A DNA stretch of 64,000 nucleotides from CBDBJR01 sp965206445 (GTDB lineage Bacteria > Pseudomonadota > Gammaproteobacteria > Arenicellales > Poriferihabitantaceae): positions 3,286,001 through 3,350,000 of the forward strand of contig CBDBJR010000002.1 of assembly GCA_965206445.1 (NCBI GenBank). The letters run 5' to 3'. Within the stretch, counting starts at the first letter, position 1. The number at the start of each line of letters is the position of its first letter. A model generated the notes under the pieces. The model saw only the letters and a program-made list of their open reading frames with translations, was not told where the DNA came from and ran no database searches. The translations under genes were made by a program, and so were the position numbers. Positions 52,501 through 61,500 of the stretch are shown here, piece by piece.

Positions 52501-55365
52501 GACGGGAATAGTCAACGTCGCCGTAGCGCTGGCGATGGTGGCCGGGATGGTCAGGTTTACCGATGCTGGCGCCGTGTAGTCCACGCCCGCGCTCGCCGTG
52601 ACGTCCGCCGTGCTCAGGCTGACAACCGTATCCTCGGTTCGAGTGCCGCCGCCGGTAAGGGTGGCGGTAACGGTGATCGCGGCGTCGCCGACATCTTCAC
52701 GAACGCTGTTCGGGCTCAACGTCAGGGTAATGCCGTCCGGCGCGAGGTCGTCATCGGTGACGGTGACGGTGACACTGTTGATGGTTATGCTTCCCCCGTT
52801 ATAGTTGGTGTCCGTGCTCGCCACGGTATGGCTCACGGTCGCCGTACGGGCGTCACCGGTGTTATCAATGTCGTCGTTCACGCCGGTCACGGTGACGGTT
52901 TGCGCCGCGTCCCAGTTAGACGTGGTGAAGGTCAGCGCCGCCGAGGCCCTGGCTGCCATGCGGTCGTCGCTCGTCGGGGTAATCGTCACATCGGCGGTCG
53001 GCCGGCTTCCGAGCACCACTGTGTAGGTGGCCATGCCGCCATCTTCCGGCACCGTGAGGGACGCCTCGGAGACGACGACGTGGGCATCGTCATCGTCGGT
53101 GATGGTCAGGTGGGCAGGGGTGACGATGAGGCCGACTACTGTGGTCGTGCCCATTACACTCAAGGTCTCATCCGTCCCCTCATCAATCACGTCATCCATG
53201 ACGGGAATGGTCAGCGTCATCTCAGCGCTGGCGCTGGTGGCCGGAATGGTCAGGTTTACCGATGCCACCGCTGTGTAGTCCACGCCCGCGGTCGCCGTGC
53301 CGTCCGCCGTGCCCAGGCTGACAACCGTCTCCTCGCTCCGGGCGCCACCTGTAAGGGTGGCGGTGACGGTGATCGCGGCGTTGCCGACATCTTCAGCGAC
53401 GCTGGACGGGTTCAGTGCCAGTGTAATGCCGCCAGTCGGCTCGTCGTCGGTGATGGTCAGGAGCGCATCGGTGACGGTGAGGCCCACCGTGGTCGTGCCC
53501 GTGACGCGCAAGGTCTCATCCGCCTCGGTAATCACGTCATTCGTGACGGGAATGGTCAGCGTCATCTCAGCGTGGTCGCTGGCGGCCGGGATGGTCAGGT
53601 TTACCGATGCCACCGCCGTGTAGTCCGCGCCCGCGGTCGCCGTGCCGTCCGCCGTGCCCAGGCTGACAACCGTATCCTCGCTCCGGGTGGTAGTGCCCTC
53701 AAGGGTGGCGGTGACGGTGATCGCGGCGTCGCCGACATCTTCAGCGATGCTGTTCGGGCTCAGTGCCAGGGTAATGACGGTCGGCGCGTTGTCATTGTCG
53801 GTGATGGTCAGGGGCGCCTCGGTGACGGTGAGGCTGCCCACCGTGGTCGTGCCCGTGACGCGCAAGGTCTCATCCACCTCGTTAATCACGTCATTCGTGA
53901 CGGGAATAGTCAACGTCGCCGTAGCGCTGGCGATGGTGGCCGGGATGGTCAGGTTTACCGATGCTGGCGCCATGTAGTCCGCGCCCGCGCTCGCCGTGAC
54001 GTCCGCCGTGCTCAGGCTGACAACCGTATCCTCGGTTCGAGTGCCGCCGCCGGTAAGGGTGGCGGTAACGGTGATCGCGGCGTCGCCGACATCTTCACGA
54101 ACGCTGTTCGGGCTCAACGTCAGGGTAATGCCGTCCGGCGCGAGGTCGTCATCGGTGACGGTGACGGTGACACTGTTGATGGTTATGCTTCCCCCGTTAT
54201 AGTTGGTGTCCGTGCTCGCCACGGTATGGCTCACGGTCGCCGTACGGGCGTCACCGGTGTTATCAATGTCGTCGTTCACGCCGGTCACGGTGACGGTTTG
54301 CGCCGCGTTCCAGTTAGACGTGGTGAAGGTCAGCGCCGCCGAGGCCCTGGCTGCCATGCGGTCGTCGCTCGTCGGGGTAATCGTCACATCGGCGGTCGGC
54401 CGGCTTCCGAGCACCACTGTGTAGGTGGCCATGCCGCCATCTTCCGGCACCGTGAGGGACGCCTCGGAGACGACGACGTGGGCATCGTCATCGTCGGTGA
54501 TGGTCAGGTGGGCAGGGGTGACGGTGAGGCCGACTACTGTGGTCGTGCCCATTACACTCAAGGTCTCACTCGCTCCCTCGTCAATCACGTCATCCATGAC
54601 GGGAATGGTCAGCGTCATATCAGCGCTGGCGCTGGCGGCCGGGATGGTCAGGTTTACCGATGCCACCGCTGTGTAGTCCGCGCCCGCGCTCGCCGTGCCG
54701 TCCGCCGTGCTCAGGCTGACAACCGTCTCCTCGCTCCGGGCGCCACCCGTAAGGGTGGCAGTGACGGTGATCGCGGCGTTGCCGACATCTTCAGCGACGC
54801 TGGACGGGTTCAGTGCCAGTGTAATGCCGCCGGTCGGCTCGTCGTCGGTGATGGTCAGGAGCGCATCGGTGACGGTGAGGCCCACCGTGGTCGTGCCCAT
54901 GACGCGCAAGGTCTCATCCGCCTCGGTAATCACGTCATTCGTGACGGGAATGGTCAGCGTCATCTCAGCGTGGTCGCTGGCGACCGGGATGGTCAGGTTT
55001 ACCGATGCCACCGCCGTGTAGTCCGCGCCCGCGGTCGCCGTGACGTCCGCCGTGCTCAGGCTGACAACCGTCTCCTCGCTCCGGGTGGTGGTGCCCTCAA
55101 GGGTGGCGGTGACGGTGATCGCGGCGTCGCCGACATCTTCAGCGACACTGGACGGGCTCAGTGCCAGGGTAATAACGGTCGGCGCGTCGTCATTGTCGGT
55201 GATGGTCAGGGGCGCCTCGGTGACGGTGAGGCTGCCCACCGTGGTCGTGCCCGTGACGCGCAAGGTCTCATCCGCATCGTTAATCACGTCATCCATGACG
55301 GGAATAGTCAGCGTCATCTCAGCGCTGGCGCTGGCGGCCGGGATGGTCAGGTTTACCGATGCCAC
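49573..55365 (-). CDS. Giant Calx-beta autotransporter, C-terminal part
   Basis: The frame is open from about 55595 and is listed from its first ATG. It holds about ten Calx-beta modules (about 117 residues each; motifs VAEDVGDAAITVTATL, VSLSTADGTA, DETLRVTGTTTVGSLTV) and two copies of a different module (VVVSEASLTVPEDGGMATYT). The last ~480 residues are an autotransporter beta-barrel: a linker, then strands such as YSGLVGIDTRLRDDVLAGV, ending in HRIELQWQWNW with a terminal aromatic for outer-membrane insertion. It is thus a type Va-like surface protein, probably adhesive. It is separated from its upstream part by one frameshift near 55590, so as sequenced it lacks its N-terminus. Confidence 0.8.
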   Translation of the reverse strand: MASVNLTIPAASASAEMTLTIPVMDDVINDADETLRVTGTTTVGSLTVTEAPLTITDNDDAPTVITLALSPSSVAEDVGDAAITVTATLEGTTTRSEETVVSLSTADVTATAGADYTAVASVNLTIPVASDHAEMTLTIPVTNDVITEADETLRVMGTTTVGLTVTDALLTITDDEPTGGITLALNPSSVAEDVGNAAITVTATLTGGARSEETVVSLSTADGTASAGADYTAVASVNLTIPAASASADMTLTIPVMDDVIDEGASETLSVMGTTTVVGLTVTPAHLTITDDDDAHVVVSEASLTVPEDGGMATYTVVLGSRPTADVTITPTSDDRMAARASAALTFTTSNWNAAQTVTVTGVNDDIDNTGDARTATVSHTVASTDTNYNGGSITINSVTVTVTDDDLAPDGITLTLSPNSVREDVGDAAITVTATLTGGGTRTEDTVVSLSTADVTASAGADYMAPASVNLTIPATIASATATLTIPVTNDVINEVDETLRVTGTTTVGSLTVTEAPLTITDNDNAPTVITLALSPNSIAEDVGDAAITVTATLEGTTTRSEDTVVSLGTADGTATAGADYTAVASVNLTIPAASDHAEMTLTIPVTNDVITEADETLRVTGTTTVGLTVTDALLTITDDEPTGGITLALNPSSVAEDVGNAAITVTATLTGGARSEETVVSLGTADGTATAGVDYTAVASVNLTIPATSASAEMTLTIPVMDDVIDEGTDETLSVMGTTTVVGLIVTPAHLTITDDDDAHVVVSEASLTVPEDGGMATYTVVLGSRPTADVTITPTSDDRMAARASAALTFTTSNWDAAQTVTVTGVNDDIDNTGDARTATVSHTVASTDTNYNGGSITINSVTVTVTDDDLAPDGITLTLSPNSVREDVGDAAITVTATLTGGGTRTEDTVVSLSTADVTASAGVDYTAPASVNLTIPATIASATATLTIPVTNDVINEVDETLRVTGTTTVGSLTVTEAPLTITDNDNAPTVITLALSPNSVAEDVGDAAITVTATLEGTTTRSEDTVVSLGTADGTATAGADYTAVASVNLTIPTASASAEMTLTIPVTNDVINEADETLSVMGTTTVAGLTVTPADLTITDDDNAPTGITLALSPNSVAEDVGDASITVTAILVGTTRSEDTVVSLGTADNTATAGADYTAVASVNLTIPATSASAEMTLTIPVMDDVIDEGTSETLSVMGMTTAGLTVTPADLTIIDDDAPTGITLALSPNSVAEDVGNAAITVTATLEGTTRSEETVVSLGTADGTATAGVDYTAVASVNLTIPAASASAEMTLTISVMDDVIDEGTDETLSVMGMTTAGLTVTPADLTITDDDNAPTGITLALNPSSVAEDVGNAAITVTATLVGTTRSEETVVSLSTADGTATAGVDYTAVASVNLTIPAASASAEMTLTIPVMDDVIDEVDETLRVTGTTTVGSLTVAEAPLTITDNDDSPAEEITEQLNEQVLPQVFLKLANVGSRLIADRLSAGAIVGGGAISDQSPGGEAGSAGLMEQLEQWLSSDAAELELSRRLRQLDTFDLRDLIDDLAFSADGERIGMPTSSLYGIGNYSHLAGDEDGMNWNGDLYSGLVGIDTRLRDDVLAGVLLSYTEGEFEYTDAAIKGGGKYDLNVSSVNPYIGWSPSDDLDLWASVGYGVGEVELDDSDGPRSSDLNVGSISVAANGRLYASGAVSEGGRNELRLRGDATLSRVNFDLSSAGFGDVSSHRLRMILEASHSRNTESGGSLRGTGEIGLRHDGGDGQSGQGMEVGVGLEWRDAARGLTLSGRTRLLALADYEEWGISGALRLAPGQGGRGLSFSLSPGYGRDSSGVKQLWDRGASDVATSNRSAALRMDGEVGYGLWLLGGTVRPYLGASLLEGGDRTQRLGASFDLGHGVKLELKGSRRERTDADADHRIELQWQWNW
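52741..53088 (-). repeat. Module B of the giant gene, copy 1
   Basis: A 348-bp block (116 residues, VVVSEASLTVPEDGG... to DTNYNGGSITINSVTVTVT) occurring five times. It always has the same neighbours: a GGARSE-type Calx-beta module before it and a VREDVG-type module after it in the protein. Confidence 0.85.
54139..54486 (-). repeat. Module B of the giant gene, copy 2
   Basis: Offset 1398 bp from copy 1, nearly identical base for base; differs by a GTTCCAG (Asn for Asp) change. Confidence 0.85.
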
Positions 55366-55559
55366 CGCCGTGTAGTCCGCGCCCGCGGTCGCCGTGCCGT
55401 CCGCCGTGCTCAGGCTGACAACCGTCTCCTCGCTCCGGGTGGTGCCACCCTCAAGGGTGGCGGTGACGGTGATCGCGGCGTCGCCGACATCTTCAGCGAC
55501 GCTGGACGGGCTCAGTGCCAGGGTAATCTCGGTCGGCGCGTTGTCATTGTCGGTGATGG

Positions 55560-58500
55560 TCAGGGGCGCCTCGGTGACGGTGAGCCGCTGACAACCGTGG
55601 TCGTGCCCGTGACGCGCAAGGTCTCATCCACCTCGTCAATCACGTCATCCATGACGGGAATGGTCAGCGTCATCTGAGCGCTGGCGCTGGCGGCCGGGAT
55701 GGTCAGGTTTACCGATGCCACCGCCGTGTAGTCCACGCCCGCGCTCGCCGTGCCGTCCGCCGTGCCCAGGCTGACAACCGTCTCCTCGCTCCGGGTGGTG
55801 CCACCCTCAAGGGTGGCGGTGACGGTGATCGCGGCGTTACCGACATCTTCAGCGACGCTGTTCGGGTTCAGCGCCAGGGTAATGACCGTCGGCGCGTTGT
55901 CATTGTCGGTGATGGTCAGGGGCGCCTCGGTGACGGTGAGGCTGCCCACCGTGGTCGTGCCCGTGACGCGCAAGGTCTCATCCGCCTCGTTAATCACGTC
56001 ATCCACGACGGGAATGGTCAGCGTCATCTCAGCACTGGCGCTGGCGGCCGGGATGGTCAGGTTTACCGATGCCACCGCCGTGTAGTCCACGCCCGCGCTC
56101 GCCGTGACGTCCGCCGTGCTCAGACTGACAACCGTATCCTCGGTTCGAGTGCCGCCGCCGGTAAGGGTGGCGGTAACGGTGATCGCGGCGTCGCCGACAT
56201 CTTCACGAACGCTGTTCGGGCTCAACGTCAGGGTAATGCCGTCCGGCGCGAGGTCGTCATCGGTGACGGTGACGGTGACACTGTTGATGGTTATGCTTCC
56301 CCCGTTATAGTTGGTGTCCGTGCTCGCCACGGTATGGCTCACGGTCGCCGTACGGGCGTCACCGGTGTTATCAATGTCGTCGTTCACGCCGGTCACGGTG
56401 ACGGTTTGCGCCGCGTCCCAGTTAGACGTGGTGAAGGTCAGCGCCGCCGAGGCCCTGGCTGCCATGCGGTCGTCGCTCGTCGGGGTAATCGTCACATCGG
56501 CGGTCGGCCGGCTTCCGAGCACCACTGTGTAGGTGGCCATGCCGCCATCTTCCGGCACCGTGAGGGACGCCTCGGAGACGACGACGTGGGCATCGTCATC
56601 GTCGGTGATGGTCAGGTGGGCAGGGGTGACGGTGAGGCCGACTACTGTGGTCGTGCCCATTACACTCAAGGTCTCATCCGTCCCCTCGTCAATCACGTCA
56701 TCCATGACGGGAATGGTCAGCGTCATATCAGCGCTGGCGCTGGTGGCCGGGATGGTCAGGTTTACCGATGCCACCGCCGTGTAGTCCGCGCCCGCGGTCG
56801 CCGTGCCGTCCGCCGTGCCCAGGCTGACAACCGTCTCCTCGCTCCGGGCGCCACCTGTAAGGGTGGCGGTGACGGTGATCGCGGCGTTGCCGACATCTTC
56901 AGCGACGCTGGACGGGTTCAGTGCCAGTGTAATGCCGCCAGTCGGCTCGTCGTCGGTGATGGTCAGGAGCGCATCGGTGACGGTGAGGCCCACCGTGGTC
57001 GTGCCCATGACGCGCAAGGTCTCATCCGCCTCGGTAATCACGTCATTCGTGACGGGAATGGTCAGCGTCATCTCAGCGCTGGCGCTGGTGGCCGGGATGG
57101 TCAGGTTTACCGATGCCACCGCCGTGTAGTCCGCGCCTGCGGTCGCCGTGCCGTCCGCCGTGCTCAGGCTGACAACCGTCTCCTCGCTCCGGGTGGTGGT
57201 GCCCTCAAGGGTGGCGGTGACGGTGATCGCGGCGTCGCCGACATCTTCAGCGACACTGTTCGGGCTCAGTGCCAGGGTAATGACGGTCGGCGCGTTGTCA
57301 TTGTCGGTGATGGTCAGGGGCGCCTCGGTGACGGTGAGGCTGCCCACCGTGGTCGTGCCCGTGACGCGCAAGGTCTCATCCGCCTCGTTAATCACGTCAT
57401 TCGTGACGGGAATGGTCAGCGTCATCTCAGCGCTGGCGCTGGCGGCCGGGATGGTCAGGTTTACCGATGTTACCGCCGTGTAGTCCACGCCCGCGGTCGC
57501 TGTGTTGTCCGCCGTGCTCAGGCTGACAACCGTCTCCTCGCTCCGGGTAGTGCCTTCAAGGGTAGCGGTGACGGTGATCGAGGCGTTACCGACATCTTCA
57601 GCGACGCTGTTCGGGTTCAGTGCCAGGGTAATGACGGTCGGCGCGTTGTCATTGTCGGTGATGGTCAGGGGCGCCTCGGTGACGGTGAGGCTGCCCACCG
57701 TGGTCGTGCCCGTGACGCGCAAGGTCTCATCCGCCTCGTTAATCACGTCATTCGTGACGGGAATGGTCAGCGTCATCTCAGCGCTGGCGCTGGCGGCCGG
57801 GATGGTCAGGTTTACCGATGTTACCGCCGTGTAGTCCACGCCCGCGGTCGCTGTGTTGTCCGCCGTGCTCAGGCTGACAACCGTCTCCTCGCTCCGGGTA
57901 GTGCCTTCAAGGGTAGCGGTGACGGTGATCGAGGCGTTACCGACATCTTCAGCGACGCTGTTCGGGTTCAGCGTCAGGGTAATGCCGGTCGGCGCGTCGT
58001 CATCGTCGGTGATGGTCAGGGGCGCCTCGGTGATGGTCAGGGTGCCCACCGTGGTCGTGCCCGTGACGCGCAAGGTCTCATCCGCCTCGTTAATCACGTC
58101 ATTCGTGACAGGAATGGTCAGCGTCATCTCAGCGCTGGCGCTGGCGGCCGGGATGGTCAGGTTTACCGATGCCACCGCCGTGTAGTCCACGCCCGCGGTC
58201 GTCGTGCCGTCCGCCGTGCTCAGGCTGACAACCGTCTCCTCGCTCCGGGTGGTGCCACCCTCAAGGGTGGCGGTGACGGTGATCGCGGCGTCGCCGACAT
58301 CTTCAGCGACGCTGTTCGGGCTCAGTGCCAGGGTAATAACGGTCGGCGCGTTGTCATTGTCGGTGATGGTCAGGGGCGCCTCGGTGACGGTGAGGCTGCC
58401 CACCGTGGTCGTGCCCATTACACTCAAGGTCTCACTCGTTCCCTCGTTAATCACGTCATCCATGACGGGAATGGTCAGCGTCATCTCAGCGCTGGCGCTG

Positions 58501-61500
58501 GCGGCCGGGATGGTCAGGTTTACCGATGTTACCGCCGTGTAGTCCACGCCCGCGGTCGCTGTGTTGTCCGCCGTGCTCAGGCTGACAACCGTCTCCTCGC
58601 TCCGGGTAGTGCCTTCAAGGGTAGCGGTGACGGTGATCGAGGCGTCGCCGACATCTTCAGCGACGCTGTTCGGGCTCAGTGCCAGAGTAATGCCGGTTGG
58701 TGCGTTGTCATTGTCGGTGATGGTCAGGTCGGCAGGGGTGACGGTGAGGCCGGCTGTGGTCATGCCCATTACACTCAAGGTCTCATCCGTCCCCTCATCA
58801 ATCACGTCTTCCATGACGGGAATGGTCAGCGTTATCTGAGCGCTGGCGCTGGCGGCCGGGATGGTCAGGTTTACCGATGCCACCGCCGCGTAGTCCACGC
58901 CCGCGGTCGCCGTGCCGTCCGCCGTGCTCAGGCTGACAACCGTATCCTCGCTCCGGGTGGTGGTGCCCTCAAGGGTGGCGGTGACGGTGACCGCGGCGTC
59001 GCCGACATCTTCAGCGATGCTGTTCGGGCTCAGTGCCAGGGTAATCTCGGTCGGCGCGTTGTCATTGTCGGTGATGGTCAGGGGCGCCTCGGTGACGGTG
59101 AGGCTGCCCACCGTGGTCGTGCCCGTGACGCGCAAGGTCTCATCCGCCTCGTTAATCACGTCATTCGTGACGGGAATAGTCAACGTCGCCGTAGCGCTGG
59201 CGATGGTGGCCGGGATGGTCAGGTTTACCGATGCTGGCGCCGTGTAGTCCGCGCCCGCGCTCGCCGTGACGTCCGCCGTGCTCAGGCTGACAACCGTATC
59301 CTCGGTTCGAGTGCCGCCGCCGGTAAGGGTGGCGGTAACGGTTATCGCGGCGTTGCCGACATCTTCACGAACGCTGTTCGGGCTCAACGTCAGGGTAATG
59401 CCGTCCGGCGCGAGGTCGTCATCGGTGACGGTGACGGTGACACTGTTGATGGTTATGCTTCCCCCGTTATAGTTGGTGTCCGTGCTCGCCACGGTATGGC
59501 TCACGGTCGCCGTACGGGCGTCACCGGTGTTATCAATGTCGTCGTTCACGCCGGTCACGGTGGCGGTTTGCGCCGCGTCCCAGTTAGACGTGGTGAAGGT
59601 CAGCGCCGCCGAGGCCCTGGCTACCATGCGGTCGTCGCTCGTCGGGGTAATCGTCACATCGGCGGTCGGCCGGCTTCCGAGCACCACTGTGTAGGTGGCC
59701 ATGCCGCCATCTTCCGGCACCGTGAGGGACGCCTCGGAGACGACAACGTGGGCATCGTCATCGTCGGTGATGGTCAGGTGGGCAGGGGTGACGATGAGGC
59801 CGACTACTGTGGTCATGCCCATTACACTCAAGGTCTCACTCGCTCCCTCGTCAATCACGTCATCCATGACGGGAATGGTCAGCGTCATCTGAGCGCTGGC
59901 GCTGGCGGCCGGGATGGTCAGGTTTACCGATGCCACCGTCGTGTAGTCCGCGCCCGCGGTCGCCGTGCCGTCCGCCGTGCCCAGGCTGACAACCGTATCC
60001 TCGCTCCGGGCGCCACCTGTAAGGGTGGCGGTGACGGTGATCGCGGCGTTGCCGACATCTTCAGCGACGCTGGACGGGTTCAGTGCCAGTGTAATGCCGC
60101 CGGTCGGCTCGTCGTCGGTGATGGTCAGGAGCGCATCGGTGACGGTGAGACCCACCGTGGTCGTGCCCGTGACGCGCAAGGTCTCATCCGCCTCGGTAAT
60201 CACGTCATTCGTGACGGGAATGGTCAGCGTCATCTCAGCGTGGTCGCTGGCGACCGGGATGGTCAGGTTTACCGATGCCACCGCCGTGTAGTCCGCGCCC
60301 GCGGTCGCCGTGACGTCCGCCGTGCTCAGGCTGACAACCGTCTCCTCGCTCCGGGTGGTGCCACCCTCAAGGGTGGCGGTGACGGTGATCGCGGTGTCGC
60401 CGACATCTTCAGCGACGCTGGGCGGGTTCAGCGTCAGGGTAATCTCGGTCGGCGCGTTGTCATTGTCGGTGATGGTCAGGAGCGCATCGGTGACGGTGAG
60501 GCCCACCGTGGTCGTGCCCGTGACGCGCAAGGTCTCATCCGCCTCGGTAATCACGTCATTCGTGACGGGAATGGTCAGCGTCATCTCAGCGCTGGCGCTG
60601 GCGGTCGGGATGGTCAGGTTTACCGATGCCACCGCCGTGTAGTCCGCGCCCGCGGTCGCCGTGACGTCCGCCGTGCCCAGGCTGACAACCGTCTCCTCGC
60701 TCCGGGTGGTGGTGCCCTCAAGGGTGGCGGTGACGGTGATCGCGGCGTCGCCGACATCTTCAGCGACACTGTTCGGGCTCAGTGCCAGGGTAATGACGGT
60801 CGGCGCGTCGTCATCGTCGGTGATGGTCAGGGGCGCCCCGGTGACGGTGAGGCTACCCACCGTGGTCGTGCCCGTGACGCGCAAGGTCTCATCCACCTCG
60901 TTAATCACGTCATTCGTGACGGGAATGGTCAGCGTCATCTCAGCGCTGGCGCTGGCGGCCGGGATGGTCAGGTTTACCGATGTTACCGCCGTGTAGTCCA
61001 CGCCCGCGGTCGCTGTGTTGTCCGCCGTGCTCAGGCTGACAACCGTATCCTCGCTCCGGGTGGTGCCACCCTCAAGGGTGGCGGTGACGGTGATCGAGGC
61101 GTTGCCGACATCTTCAGCGACGCTGTTCGGGTTCAGCGTCAGGGTAATGCCGGTCGGCACGTTGTCATCGTCGGTGATGGTCAGGTCGGCAGGGGTGACG
61201 GTGAGGCCGGCTGTGGTCATGCCCATTACACTCAAGGTCTCACCCGTTCCTTCGTCAATCACGTCATCCATGACGGGAATAGTCAGCGTCATCTCAGCGC
61301 TGGCGCTGGCGGCCGGGATGGTCAGGTTTACCGATGCCACCGCCGTGTAGTCCGCGCCTGCGGTCGCCGTGCCGTCCGCCGTGCCCAGGCTGACAACCGT
61401 ATCCTCGCTCCGGGTGGTGCCACCCTCAAGGGTGGCGGTGACGGTGATCGCGGCGTTACCGACATCTTCAGCGACGCTGTTCGGGTTCAGCGCCAGGGTA

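Noticed and set aside
50629..55677. A 1,682-codon open frame on the plus strand opposite the giant gene, plus many shorter ones
   Set aside because: The frame is open only because the antisense of the repeated Calx-beta modules lacks stops; the minus strand has clear domains and a beta-barrel.
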